NCBI GenBank assembly: GCA_033791545.1
Contig: JASJGL010000160.1
Coordinates: forward strand, 1-32,094
Direction of reading: 5' to 3'
Length of the DNA stretch: 32,094 nt
Source: Antarcticimicrobium sp033791545
Lineage (GTDB): Bacteria > Pseudomonadota > Alphaproteobacteria > Rhodobacterales > Rhodobacteraceae
Shown: piece by piece, positions 1 to 8,129 of the stretch
How the letters are laid out: each line of letters starts with the position of its first letter
How positions within the stretch are numbered: position 1 is the first letter of the stretch
Notes under the pieces: model-generated
What the model was told of the DNA's origin: nothing
What the model saw: only the letters and a program-made list of their open reading frames with translations
The model's database searches: none
Program-made: the position numbers and the translations under genes

Positions 1-692
1 ATGAAATACATCGCCAGAATTGGATAGGGGATGAACGGGTTAAAGGTCTTGTCGGCGAAATAGCTGGCGTAATACAGCGCATCGCCGCGCTGCTGCCATG
101 CCGGGAAGCCCGAGAAATAGACCAGCGTGGTGGCGTGGAACAGAAAGATCGCCTCGTTGGTATAAGCGGGCCAGGCCAGCCGCAGCATGGTGGGCCAACT
201 GATCTTGCGGAACTTTTTCCAGCCGGAAAACCCATAGGCATCCGCCGCCTCAAGATCACCGCGCGGGATCGACAGCAGCGCGCCATAAAAGATCTCGCCG
301 GTATAGGCGGCGGTGTTGAAAAACAGCACCACTGCCGCCCCCAGCCCGGCCGAGGTGAAGGGATCAAAGACTGAACTCACCCCCTTGAGGCTGAGAAACA
401 GGAAATAGGCAAAGAAGAACTGAATGAACAGCGGCGAGCCCCGGAACAGAAAGATGAACCATTCCGCGGGCTTGCGCAAAAGGCGGTTGTGCGACGCCTT
501 GCCCATGGCCAGCGCGGTGGCGAGGAAAAAGCCCGCCAGCAATGCGACCAGCCCGAAATAGATGTTCCAGATCATGCCCGAGCCGATCAGCGTGAACTGC
601 TCGCACAGGGTGAAATCCTCGCGCGGCAACAGCCGCTCGCCGATCCCGACCGAGCGCAGGGCGTAATCCTGAACGGTTTGCCAGCAGCTCAT
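1..692 (-). CDS. Polar amino-acid ABC transporter permease, HisM/ArtM type (3' end outside window)
   Basis: This is an inner-membrane permease of the histidine/lysine/arginine/ornithine importer class, which pairs with the permease encoded just upstream. About 230 codons are visible; the C-terminus lies beyond the left edge. The protein starts MSCWQTVQDYALRS and soon enters a hydrophobic segment (IYFGLVALLAGFFLATALAM). The cytoplasmic coupling (EAA) loop is visible as EAADAYGFSGWKKFRKISWP, which is the segment that docks on the ATPase in this family. The ATG at 692-690 overlaps the TGA of the preceding permease gene (ATGA), so the two are translationally coupled. The substrate cannot be fixed from the permease; the binding protein suggests a basic or polar amino acid. 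Confidence 0.93.
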   Translation of the reverse strand, partial: MSCWQTVQDYALRSVGIGERLLPREDFTLCEQFTLIGSGMIWNIYFGLVALLAGFFLATALAMGKASHNRLLRKPAEWFIFLFRGSPLFIQFFFAYFLFLSLKGVSSVFDPFTSAGLGAAVVLFFNTAAYTGEIFYGALLSIPRGDLEAADAYGFSGWKKFRKISWPTMLRLAWPAYTNEAIFLFHATTLVYFSGFPAWQQRGDALYYASYFADKTFNPFIPYPILAMYF

Positions 693-1582
693 GGCGGCCC
701 TCCTGCGGCGCGGCGCTGGGCCTCGCCCGCGGCGGTGTCCTGCCCGTGCGAGAGGCGGCGCATGATCCGATCCAGCACCAGCTCAGAGACCTTGGTGAAC
801 AGCAGATAAAACACCAGCAGCGCGAGAAAATACCACATCCGCCAGTCGGCGTGGGGGTAATCGGTAAAGCGCGGATTGGCGGTGCCGCCCAGTTTGCGCG
901 CCCAATAGACGATATCCTCGACCCCGAGCAGGAACAAAAGCGGGGTCGCCTTGATCAGCACCATCCAGAGGTTTGAAAGACCGGGCAGCGCAAAGACCCA
1001 CATCTGCGGCACCAGAATGCGCCAGAAGGTCTGGCGACGGCTCATGCCATAGGCCTCGGCGGTTTCGATCTGGGCCTTTGGCACCGCGCGCATCGCGCCA
1101 TAGATCACATTGGCGGAAAAGGCCCCGAACACGATCGCAAAGGTCAGCACCGCAAGCGAAAACCCATAGGATTCATGCACCCATTGCGGCGCGGTGCCCA
1201 ACGGCAGCTTGGCCTGGTCGCAGACGACGAAATCATTGCCCTGACGAATCGGCTGATCCCAGTCGGGGCATTTCACCTTGTGCCGCATCCATTCAAAGGC
1301 CTGATCGAGCGCGATCACGAAGAACAGAAAAAACGCGATATCGGGAACGCCGCGCACGATCGAGATATAGGCCTTGCCGAACCAGCGCAGCGGCAGAAAC
1401 CGCGCGCGCGCCGCGCTCGCCCCGCCGAACCCGAACAGCAGCGCCGCCGGCGCGGTGATCGCCAGCAACAGCAGCACGGTCCCGAAAGAGAAATAGAATC
1501 CCATATGCTTGCCTGTCGTAAGGTAACAGGCAAACCATTGCAGCTTTGGCAGTGTGTCGGGATCTGTGCAAAAATTGAACAT
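689..1582 (-). CDS. Polar amino-acid ABC transporter permease, HisQ/ArtQ type
   Basis: This 297-residue integral membrane protein is the other permease of the importer. A first membrane segment lies at about residues 29-50 and the coupling loop EAYGMSRRQTFWRILVPQMW lies in the C-terminal half, followed by the ALPGLSNLW signature expected after it. It is longer than the roughly 230 residues of enteric HisQ. The extra length includes a hydrophilic loop at about residues 97-140 with two cysteines (KVKCPDW and FVVCDQ) between membrane segments, probably periplasmic. The ATG at 1582 is 68 bases after the binding-protein stop codon, and the 3' end overlaps the next permease gene by four bases. Confidence 0.93.
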   Translation of the reverse strand: MFNFCTDPDTLPKLQWFACYLTTGKHMGFYFSFGTVLLLLAITAPAALLFGFGGASAARARFLPLRWFGKAYISIVRGVPDIAFFLFFVIALDQAFEWMRHKVKCPDWDQPIRQGNDFVVCDQAKLPLGTAPQWVHESYGFSLAVLTFAIVFGAFSANVIYGAMRAVPKAQIETAEAYGMSRRQTFWRILVPQMWVFALPGLSNLWMVLIKATPLLFLLGVEDIVYWARKLGGTANPRFTDYPHADWRMWYFLALLVFYLLFTKVSELVLDRIMRRLSHGQDTAAGEAQRRAAGGPP

Positions 1583-1597
1583 GCTGCGCGATCAAGG

Positions 1598-1627
1598 GCC
1601 CACCCCCGATAGAGGCCGGGGGCGGGC
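1598..1627 (-). terminator. GC-rich stem-loop between binding protein and permease genes
   Basis: Arms GCCC-A-CCCCCG (1598-1608) and CGGGGG-C-GGGC (1617-1627) pair with one A/C mismatch around an 8-base loop. The stem lies just after the binding-protein stop codon and has no U tract on the minus strand. In many importer operons such a structure protects the upstream binding-protein mRNA from 3' decay or partly terminates, so that binding protein exceeds permease. That role is inferred here. Confidence 0.5.
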
Positions 1628-1649
1628 GTTAAGAAGGGTCAGAAGGCGA

Positions 1650-2363
1650 TCAGAACGTGCTGGCCACTTCCCATTTCGAGATCAACGCGTTCAGGGTGCC
1701 GTCATCCTTCATCGATTGGATGGCCGCGTCGAATTTGGCCTTCAGCGCGGTGTCGGATTTACGAAATCCCATACCGACGCCGCCACCGATCTGTTCTTCA
1801 CGCTCCAGCAGGACCAGATCGTCCTCCTCTGCGGCGAAGGGCGCGAGATAGGATTTGTCGGCCAGCACCGCGTCGGCCTCGCCATTGCGCACGGCGGCAA
1901 TGGTTTCCTCGGGGGTGGCGAACTCAACCAGCGTCCAGCCATGCTCGGCCACGAAAGAGGCCTGAATGGTGCTGGTCTGTGCCGAGATCACCGCGCTTTC
2001 GACATCCACATCGGGCGACAGCGCCAGATAGGCCGAGGGGTCCGGCGGCGTGTAGTTGGTGGTGAAGTCGATCACCTCTGCGCGCTCGGCGGTGATGCTC
2101 ATGCCGGCGATGATTGCGTCATAGTTGCCCGAGACGAGGTTGGGAATGATCGAATCCCATTCGTTGGTGACCCATTCACAGGTCAGCTCGGTGCGTTTGC
2201 ACAGCTCATCGCCCAGCTCGCGTTCAAAGCCGTCAACCTCGCCCTTGTCGTTGATATAGTTCCACGGCTCATAGGCACCCTCGGTGCCCAGACGAATGGT
2301 TTCGGCAGAGGCCATCCCGGCGCTGAGCGCAAGGGCGGCGGTGGCAAGAAGCAGTTTTTTCAT
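1650..2363 (-). CDS. Periplasmic amino-acid-binding protein of the ABC importer (SBP_bac_3)
   Basis: This 237-residue solute-binding protein captures the amino acid in the periplasm and delivers it to the two permeases. Residues 1-20 form a clear Sec signal peptide (MKKLLLATAALALSAGMASA, cleaved before ETIRLG). The mature part begins IRLGTEGAYEPWNY and has the DAIIAGMSITAER block at about residues 82-94 that is typical of family 3 binding proteins. Cys55 and Cys62 (ELCKRTELTCEW) match the small disulfide of the lysine/arginine/ornithine and histidine binding proteins, which points to a basic amino acid. A GGGAG ribosome site lies 8 bases before the ATG at 2363. The ATPase gene ends 36 bases upstream. 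Confidence 0.94.
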   Translation of the reverse strand: MKKLLLATAALALSAGMASAETIRLGTEGAYEPWNYINDKGEVDGFERELGDELCKRTELTCEWVTNEWDSIIPNLVSGNYDAIIAGMSITAERAEVIDFTTNYTPPDPSAYLALSPDVDVESAVISAQTSTIQASFVAEHGWTLVEFATPEETIAAVRNGEADAVLADKSYLAPFAAEEDDLVLLEREEQIGGGVGMGFRKSDTALKAKFDAAIQSMKDDGTLNALISKWEVASTF

Positions 2364-2399
2364 TTGGATACTCCCATTTTGGTCTTGGTTATTTCACGG

Positions 2400-3179
2400 T
2401 CACGTCGCGTGGGTTGTCGAGGACAGGAATCCCCGCAGGCGTTCTGATTTGGCCGCGCCGAACAGGGTTTCGGGCGGGCCTTGTTCTTCGATAAGGCCCT
2501 GATGCAGGAACACCACGTGGTCAGACACGTCATGGGCCATATTCATGTCATGGGTGACGATGATCATGGTGCGCCCCTCGGCGGCCAGATTCTTGATCAC
2601 CCGCACCACTTCCTGTTCCAGTTCCGGGTCAAGCGCGCTGGTCGGCTCGTCAAACAACAGCGCCTCGGGCTCCATGCACAGGGCGCGGGCGATTGCGGCG
2701 CGCTGTTGCTGGCCACCCGAAAGCTGCGCCGGATAGGCGTCGCATTTGTCACCGATCCCCACCTTGTCGAGATATTTGCGCGCGGCGTGATCCACCTCGT
2801 CGCGGGGGCGGCCCAGCACGGTGAGCGGCGCCTCCATCACGTTTTGCAGGATGCTCATATGCGCCCAAAGGTTGAACTGCTGGAACACCATCGACAGGTT
2901 GGTGCGAATGCGCAGCACCTGATGCGGGTCGGCCGGGCGACGATGCAGGCCGCCTCCCTTCCATTTCACCGGCTCGCCCTTGAACACGATATCGCCTTGC
3001 TGGCTGTCCTCCAGAAGGTTGGCGCAGCGCAGCAGCGTGGATTTTCCTGACCCCGAAGAGCCGATCAGCGAAACGACGTCGCCCTTGTGGGCGGTGATGT
3101 CGACGCCCTTGAGCACCTCCAGCTCGCCATAGCTTTTGTGCAGGTCGCGAATCTCGATGACGGGCGTGTGTTGGGCCAC
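2400..3179 (-). CDS. Polar amino-acid ABC transporter ATP-binding protein, HisP/GlnQ type
   Basis: This 259-residue cytoplasmic ATPase powers the importer. All nucleotide-binding motifs are present: Walker A GSSGSGKST (40-48), Q-loop VFQQFNLW (98-105), signature LSGGQQQR (153-160), Walker B LLFDEPTSALDP (174-185) and switch His210. The gene is first in the operon and starts with GTG at 3179; no ATG lies near. The segment VKWKGGGLHRRPADPHQVLR (71-90) is a family-specific insert seen in ATPases of this amino-acid class. The order ATPase, binding protein, permease, permease suggests one transcript. Confidence 0.95.
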   Translation of the reverse strand: MAQHTPVIEIRDLHKSYGELEVLKGVDITAHKGDVVSLIGSSGSGKSTLLRCANLLEDSQQGDIVFKGEPVKWKGGGLHRRPADPHQVLRIRTNLSMVFQQFNLWAHMSILQNVMEAPLTVLGRPRDEVDHAARKYLDKVGIGDKCDAYPAQLSGGQQQRAAIARALCMEPEALLFDEPTSALDPELEQEVVRVIKNLAAEGRTMIIVTHDMNMAHDVSDHVVFLHQGLIEEQGPPETLFGAAKSERLRGFLSSTTHAT

Positions 3180-3270
3180 GATGGTTCCGGTTTTGGTTGC
3201 AGTGTCAGAACGGTAGTAGGGCCGAGATTTTTGCGCAATGCAACTTTCAATGCGCCGGGCAGGGGGGCGA

Positions 3271-3295
3271 GGTCACCGAAGTGACCATAGGTCAA
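3271..3295 (-). promoter_or_regulatory. Inverted repeat upstream of the ABC importer operon
   Basis: GGTCAC (3271-3276) and GTGACC (3281-3286) form a perfect 6-bp palindrome with a 4-base centre. A third half-site, GGTCAA (3290-3295), reads TTGACC on the minus strand. The site lies about 90 bases before the GTG of the ATPase gene. It could be an operator, or a UUCG-capped hairpin if transcribed. No convincing -10 element was found beside TTGACC. Confidence 0.3.
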
Positions 3296-3335
3296 GCTGT
3301 TTTAGGGGCGTTTCGCGGGCCGTCTGCCCGGGGTG

Positions 3336-4076
3336 TCAAAGGCCCGGGGACGGCGGTGTCGGCACCGACAGATAGGCACTGGCGGGCAGCGTCTTGATCC
3401 CGCGCAGGTGCAGGGTGGCGCGGTCGGCGGCAGAAAGGGATGCGACGGCCTGACGCAGCGCCCGGCGCAGCGGTGCCGGGTCGCGCCCGGCGGCGGTGAT
3501 ATAGGGCAGGGCGGGGGTTGGCGCGGTGGTGGCGATCACGCGCAGCCGCGCCGCGACCGGATCATATGCGCGCAGAAGTTCCCATGTAAGCGCATCGATC
3601 CCGGCGATATCGGCGCGCCCCGCCGCGACCGCGTGGACCGAGGCCGCATGTGCCCCGGTATGCAGCAGTCGGTCAAACCGCAGGCCACGGGCGGCGAAAA
3701 ACGTCGCGGGTGCGGCCCAGCCTGATTGCGATAGCGCCTCGCCATAGGCCAGCGTTCCATCGGCGAAGGCCTCTGGCGAGTCGCCTTGCGCCTCCTGTCG
3801 CACCACGATCACGGAGGTGTAGTGCCCCGGCGGACAGCCCGGCAGGCCGTAATCCGGGGTGGCGACCAGCGTGACCTCCCGGTGCAACTGGCTGCGATAG
3901 GGCAAGCCACAGGTCTGGGCCAGAAGCAGCGCAGGCGATTGCCATACCGCCCAAGCGTCGCCGTCACGGTTTAGCGTCCTTGGGCCATATCCCAGCGCGC
4001 TGCGGATCGCGCTCCAGTATCGGTCGTTGGCAGCGCGCAGCGGGGCCATGTCATACATGCCCAGCCAGGCGATCAC
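3336..4076 (-). CDS. PhnD-like phosphate/phosphonate-binding domain protein lacking a signal peptide
   Basis: This 246-residue protein resembles PhnD-type binding proteins: the opening IAWLGMYDMAPLRAANDRYW, the LVATPDYGLPGCPPGHYTSVIVV region and AASVHAVAAGRADIAGIDAL are characteristic of that fold. PhnD proteins normally bind phosphonate or phosphate in the periplasm. Here the reading frame opens directly at the first beta-strand with a GTG at 4076, whose GTGA overlaps the stop of the TerB-like gene. No more upstream start exists in this frame, so no export signal is encoded. No PhnC or PhnE partner lies nearby. It may be a cytoplasmic ligand-sensing domain rather than a transport component. 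Confidence 0.82.
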   Translation of the reverse strand: MIAWLGMYDMAPLRAANDRYWSAIRSALGYGPRTLNRDGDAWAVWQSPALLLAQTCGLPYRSQLHREVTLVATPDYGLPGCPPGHYTSVIVVRQEAQGDSPEAFADGTLAYGEALSQSGWAAPATFFAARGLRFDRLLHTGAHAASVHAVAAGRADIAGIDALTWELLRAYDPVAARLRVIATTAPTPALPYITAAGRDPAPLRRALRQAVASLSAADRATLHLRGIKTLPASAYLSVPTPPSPGL

Positions 4077-4510
4077 ACCCCGGCGGCCCTTTGCCGTGCC
4101 AGCGCCGAATCACGGTCGTTCACGCCCAGCAGGTTCGCCACCAGCCGCAGCAAGGCATCCTCTTCCTGCGCCCTCTCGCCATCGGCCAGCACCACCGACC
4201 AAGCGGCCTCGACCACGGCGCGGCGATCCTCATAGGGAACGGCATCCTTGATGGCGCGGGTAAAGCGGACGGTATCCGGGGCCTCGGATTCCAAGGTCTC
4301 GGCACGGCCGCGCAGGCCGGTGGCCTCGAACGGCGAGAGCCCATAGCGCGCGACGGTCACCCGGTCGATTCGGTCGCGTTCCGAACTGGCGTAATCGTTG
4401 TCGGATCGCGCGACCCGCACCAGCAGCGCAGTCAGCGCCAGTCGTGCGTCATCATTGGAAAGCGCGGCGGGCTCGGGCTGGATCAGCCGGGAGAGGAAAT
4501 CTCGGAACAT
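4073..4510 (-). CDS. TerB-like protein (second of a tandem pair)
   Basis: This 145-residue cytoplasmic protein is all-helical by eye and belongs to the TerB/DjlA-N domain group. The motifs LTALLVRVARSDNDYASSERDRID and AVVEAAWSVVLADGE match the two halves of that domain, in which acidic residues can bind metal. Many such proteins are labelled tellurite resistance, but in this context the role is unknown. The ATG at 4510 (MFRDFLSRL) was chosen over an upstream in-frame start because it matches the start of its paralogue at 5051 (MLKKLFQSF). The 3' end overlaps the PhnD-like gene (GTGA), so the two are probably coupled. Confidence 0.82.
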   Translation of the reverse strand: MFRDFLSRLIQPEPAALSNDDARLALTALLVRVARSDNDYASSERDRIDRVTVARYGLSPFEATGLRGRAETLESEAPDTVRFTRAIKDAVPYEDRRAVVEAAWSVVLADGERAQEEDALLRLVANLLGVNDRDSALARQRAAGV

Positions 4511-4564
4511 GACTGCGATATATATCCGTGGCACCGGAACGCCAAGGGCGCAGGCGCGCCACAA

Positions 4565-4619
4565 TCGCGCGTCATATTCGCGCGTTAGTGTCGGGTGTCA
4601 GTGTCGCGCGTCAAATTCG
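4565..4619. repeat. Pair of 16-bp near-identical direct repeats flanking the first TerB gene's 3' end
   Basis: TCGCGCGTCATATTCG (4565-4580) and TCGCGCGTCAAATTCG (4604-4619) differ at one base and lie 39 bp apart. The right copy contains the TGA stop of the 4611-5051 gene. The left copy could be what is left of a local duplication. Confidence 0.55.
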
Positions 4620-5051
4620 GGCCTGGATCCGGTCGCGTGCGGCGGCGCTGTCGGCAACGCTGAGCCCCATGGCTTTGCGCGCCTCTTCGATGATCTTCAG
4701 CTCGCCTTCCTTTTGCGCGCCATCGGCCAGCACCACTTCCCACAGCGCCTCCATGGCGGCCAGCCGCTCTTCCAGCCCGGTGGTTTCGCGGATCAGCTTG
4801 CCAAAGGTGTCGGTCTCCGGCGCGGCGGCGTGCAGCTTTTCGCAGGTTGCGCGCACCTTCGCGGCCTCAATCGCATTGTGCTGGTAAAGCCGCGCAAGGA
4901 TGCGGTCGATCAGGCTGATCTCTTCAACCTGATAGTCGCGGTCGGCCAGCGCCACCCGCACCAGAAGCGCCCCGAGCGCCAGTTCGGCGTCCGGGTCGGG
5001 CAGGGCGGTCTGCTCGACCGGGCGAAACGATTGGAACAGCTTTTTCAACAT
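4611..5051 (-). CDS. TerB-like protein (first of a tandem pair)
   Basis: This 146-residue paralogue of the next gene has the same layout: a short amphipathic start (MLKKLFQSFRP), then LALGALLVRVALADRDYQVEEISLIDRIL and AMEALWEVVLADGAQKEGE. The repeated pattern of acidic residues after LVRVA and VVLADG is the hallmark of the TerB domain. The ATG at 5051 has an AGGG site 7 bases upstream; a TTG two codons earlier is less likely. The gene lies 42 bases after the DUF1330 gene and about 100 bases before its paralogue, all on the same strand, so a shared transcript is likely. Function is unknown beyond the fold. Confidence 0.82.
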   Translation of the reverse strand: MLKKLFQSFRPVEQTALPDPDAELALGALLVRVALADRDYQVEEISLIDRILARLYQHNAIEAAKVRATCEKLHAAAPETDTFGKLIRETTGLEERLAAMEALWEVVLADGAQKEGELKIIEEARKAMGLSVADSAAARDRIQARI

Positions 5052-5093
5052 GGCCAAACCCTATCCGTAATTCGCAGGTGCGCCAAGCGTATC

Positions 5094-5387
5094 CTAGCCG
5101 TCGTAGCCTTCGACAATCACCAGATCGCCAGTGGACACTGCCGCGCGAATTTCCTTTGCCGCCTGATACCCGGCGCTGTCGTAACAGGCCACCGCTTTGT
5201 CGTAGCTGTCAAATTCAATCACCACGGTGCGTTTGCGCACCTCGCCCTCGCGAACCTCCTGCCGTCCGCCGCGCACGAGAAAGCGCGCGCCATACTCAGC
5301 GAAGGGCACGGCGTTGGCGTCCCGGTAGTGTTCGTAAACGTCGGCATTGCGTACATCCACATGGCCCACCCAATAGCCTTTTGCCAT
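5094..5387 (-). CDS. DUF1330 family protein
   Basis: This 97-residue protein has the ferredoxin-like alpha+beta barrel signature of DUF1330: AKGYWVGHVDVRNADVYEHY at the start, then GARFLVRGG, RTVVIEFDSYDKAVACYDS and GYQAAKEIR. Members are small dimeric cytoplasmic proteins of unknown function. A strong AGGAG site precedes the ATG at 5387. It lies 69 bases after an exported-protein gene and 42 bases before the TerB pair. Confidence 0.9.
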   Translation of the reverse strand: MAKGYWVGHVDVRNADVYEHYRDANAVPFAEYGARFLVRGGRQEVREGEVRKRTVVIEFDSYDKAVACYDSAGYQAAKEIRAAVSTGDLVIVEGYDG

Positions 5388-5456
5388 GGTCTGCTCTCCT
5401 TGCTTGCTGCGCGAAGTCTGCCGCCGGGGCGCGCGGTTGGCAAGCCGCTTGACGGG

Positions 5457-6152
5457 TCACCCGGTGAGAGCGGGACAGCCAAAGCGCAGATCGTCCAGCG
5501 CGATGCCGCCCGGGTCACGGTTTTCGACCGTCATCCCGGCGATACGGGCGGCGGGGTCGAACAGCGCGTGGTCCGTGATGCCGTCGGGCAAGACCAGCGG
5601 CAGCCGGGCCAGAAGGGTGCCGTCGCGGGCATAAAACGTCAGCGTCACAAGGCCCCGGTGGCGGGTCTTGAGCCCGAGCGCATTGGTGTATTCGGTGTGA
5701 ATGCGCAGCCCCACGGCGCAGGCGTCCTGATGCAACAGCACCGCCACCGCCCCCTCGCCACGGGCCAGCGGATCCGGTTGGCCCAAGGCCCCGAGCGGAT
5801 AAAGTGCCATGCTCCCGAACCCCTCGTGCTGTGACAGGCTCACCACCTGACCCGGCAAACCGGGGCGGATCGCCAGCGGCGCGGCGGGGGCCCCGTGCAG
5901 CACGTCGTGGGGGCCGCCATCGTCGATTCGCTCGGCCTCGACGCTTTGGCCCCGGAAGGCTTCGCCCAGATAGCCGCCGGGAAAGGCGACGCCGTGATCG
6001 AAATTATAGCCCGGATAGCGTTTCGCAGGCAGCCGGTCGAAATTGACCAGATGCGGGGCGAGGGTCTCGAGATCGCCGTAAGGCACCGGCATCACCTCCT
6101 GCGCCGTGGCGGCGGAGGTCGAGAGGGCAAGGAGCAGGGCAATCAAACGCAT
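5457..6152 (-). CDS. Exported protein of unknown function with a C-terminal lectin-like motif
   Basis: This 231-residue protein begins with a signal peptide (MRLIALLLALSTSAATAQ, cleavage near residue 18). The rest is probably beta-rich. The ending NRDPGGIALDDLRFGCP resembles the last strands of secreted beta-sandwich domains of the kind found in PEP-CTERM or lectin-like proteins, where it often reads GIGIDDVRF. The ATG at 6152 was chosen because it starts the signal peptide; longer in-frame extensions upstream have no such feature. No enzymatic motif was recognised. Confidence 0.75.
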   Translation of the reverse strand: MRLIALLLALSTSAATAQEVMPVPYGDLETLAPHLVNFDRLPAKRYPGYNFDHGVAFPGGYLGEAFRGQSVEAERIDDGGPHDVLHGAPAAPLAIRPGLPGQVVSLSQHEGFGSMALYPLGALGQPDPLARGEGAVAVLLHQDACAVGLRIHTEYTNALGLKTRHRGLVTLTFYARDGTLLARLPLVLPDGITDHALFDPAARIAGMTVENRDPGGIALDDLRFGCPALTG

Positions 6153-6485
6153 GGCGGAACCGGAGTTGGGGAGACCTATGGTGAGGTGTCGGGCGGATTG
6201 CGCAAGAGGGATCTGTGGACTTTTGCAACGTCTCCGCGCTGATGGCGGGGCAGGTTGCGGCTGGCATTGCGCCGATACCCGGCGTGTTTCCAGAGCGCGG
6301 GGAGGTTTCACACGGGGGCGGATGCTGCAAAATCTCGCCGCCGGGGAAATGCTGCCATAAGCAAACGAGCACTGGGAAAGAGCACTGTCATTAGGCGGGT
6401 TTGCCGGGGCCCAATACCAGTGCCTGAGCAAAACGCCCCGGATCTTCTCCGGGGCATTTTGTCTGATCGGGTCTTCAGGTCCGGT
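6153..6485. other. Intergenic stretch between pyrG and the exported-protein gene
   Basis: The 333 bases hold the pyrG terminator at 6435-6455 and presumably the promoter of the downstream minus-strand gene. No convincing gene, RNA or repeat was seen in the remainder. Short open frames here lack ribosome sites and recognisable protein sequence. Confidence 0.6.
6435..6455 (-). terminator. Intrinsic terminator of pyrG
   Basis: GCCCCGGA (6435-6442) and TCCGGGGC (6448-6455) form a perfect 8-bp stem with a 5-base loop, 30 bases after the pyrG stop codon. On the minus strand it is followed by CGTTTTGC; on the plus strand by ATTTTG, so it may work in both directions. Confidence 0.75.
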
Positions 6486-8129
6486 TCACACCAACCTTGA
6501 CGCCTCTTTCGCGGCGCGGACGAAATCCTTGAACAGGGGGTGTGGCTCAAAGGGTTTCGACTTCAGTTCCGGGTGGAACTGAACCCCGATGAACCACGGG
6601 TGATCGGCCCATTCCACGATTTCCGGCAGCCGACCATCGGGGGACATGCCGGTAAAGCACAGCCCGCAGGCCTCCAGCTGATCGCGGTATTTGATGTCGA
6701 CCTCATAGCGGTGGCGGTGGCGTTCCTCGATCTTGGTGGAACCATAGATCTGCGCCACCTTGGACCCCTCTTTCAGCACCGCATCATAGGCGCCCAGCCG
6801 CATGGTGCCGCCCTTGTCGTCATTGGCGCTGCGCTTGACCTTGTAGTTGCCCTGCACCCATTCCTTGAGGTGATAGACCACCGGCTCGAACCGTTTCTTG
6901 CCGGCCTCGTGGTCGAATTCCTCGGAGCCAGCGGTGGTGACGCCAGCGACGTTGCGCGCCGCTTCGATCACCGCCATCTGCATGCCCAAACAGATGCCCA
7001 GATAGGGCACCTTGCGTTCGCGGGCGAATTGCGCCGCTTTGATCTTGCCCTCGGTGCCGCGTTCGCCAAATCCGCCGGGCACCAGAATCGCGTCGAACTC
7101 TTCCAGATAGGGGGCGGGGTCCTCGGTGTCGAAGATCTCGGCATCGACCCATTCGACCGCGACCTTGACCCGGTTGGCCATGCCGCCATGGGTCAGCGCC
7201 TCGGCGATCGACTTATAGGCGTCTTCCAACTGGGTGTATTTGCCGACGATGGCGATCTTGACGTCGCCCTCGGGGTTGTTGATGCGATCCGCCACATCTT
7301 CCCACCGGCTCAACTCGGGGCGCGGTGCCGGGCTGATCTGAAAGGTGTCAAGAACCGCCTGATCCAGCCCTTCGCCATGATAGACCAGCGGCGCTTCATA
7401 GATGGATTTCAGGTCTTGCGCGGCGATCACCGCATCAGGGCGCACGTTGCAGAACAGGGCTAGCTTTTCGCGTTCTTTCTGCGGGATCGGCCCCTCGGAG
7501 CGGCAGACCAGAATATCGGGGGCCAACCCGATCGAGCGCAGCTCTTTCACAGAGTGCTGGGTCGGCTTGGTTTTCAGCTCTCCCGAGGCCTTGATGAAGG
7601 GCAACAGGGTCAGGTGCATGAACAGGCACTGGCCGCGCGGTTGTTCCTGACTGAATTGGCGGATCGCCTCGAAAAACGGCAGCCCTTCGATATCGCCGAC
7701 GGTGCCGCCGATTTCGCAGAGCATGAAATCGACCTCATCCTCGCCGATGTGGATGAAATCCTTGATTTCGTTGGTGACGTGGGGGATCACCTGAATGGTT
7801 TTGCCCAGATAATCGCCGCGACGTTCCTTTTCCAACACGTTGGAATAGATGCGCCCGGAACTGACCGAGTCGGTCCTGCGCGCCGCGACCCCGGTGAAGC
7901 GTTCGTAGTGGCCCAGATCCAGATCGGTCTCGGCCCCGTCATCGGTGACAAAGACCTCGCCATGCTCAAACGGGCTCATCGTGCCCGGATCGACGTTCAG
8001 ATAGGGGTCCAGCTTGCGCAGGCGTACCGAGAAGCCACGCGATTGCAGCAGCGCCCCCAGCGCCGCAGATGCCAGCCCCTTGCCAAGAGAGGATACAACC
8101 CCGCCGGTGATGAAGATGAAACGCGCCAT
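6486..8129 (-). CDS. pyrG: CTP synthase
   Basis: This 547-residue enzyme makes CTP from UTP, ATP and glutamine, the last step of pyrimidine nucleotide synthesis. The N-terminal synthetase domain opens ARFIFITGGVVSSLGKGLAS, with the P-loop-like GVVSSLGKG and the CEIGGTVGDIE block near residues 138-148. The C-terminal class I glutamine amidotransferase domain has nucleophile Cys380 (LGICLGMQ) and the His519/Glu521 pair (QFHPE). Length is normal for the family. It lies downstream of secG on the same strand, with a hairpin between, and ends in its own terminator. Confidence 0.98.
   Translation of the reverse strand: MARFIFITGGVVSSLGKGLASAALGALLQSRGFSVRLRKLDPYLNVDPGTMSPFEHGEVFVTDDGAETDLDLGHYERFTGVAARRTDSVSSGRIYSNVLEKERRGDYLGKTIQVIPHVTNEIKDFIHIGEDEVDFMLCEIGGTVGDIEGLPFFEAIRQFSQEQPRGQCLFMHLTLLPFIKASGELKTKPTQHSVKELRSIGLAPDILVCRSEGPIPQKEREKLALFCNVRPDAVIAAQDLKSIYEAPLVYHGEGLDQAVLDTFQISPAPRPELSRWEDVADRINNPEGDVKIAIVGKYTQLEDAYKSIAEALTHGGMANRVKVAVEWVDAEIFDTEDPAPYLEEFDAILVPGGFGERGTEGKIKAAQFARERKVPYLGICLGMQMAVIEAARNVAGVTTAGSEEFDHEAGKKRFEPVVYHLKEWVQGNYKVKRSANDDKGGTMRLGAYDAVLKEGSKVAQIYGSTKIEERHRHRYEVDIKYRDQLEACGLCFTGMSPDGRLPEIVEWADHPWFIGVQFHPELKSKPFEPHPLFKDFVRAAKEASRLV

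Noticed and set aside
3327..3348. Two CCCGGG blocks forming a 6-bp stem at the end of the PhnD-like gene
   Set aside because: The left half overlaps the stop codon, the stem is short and no U tract follows; too weak to call a terminator.
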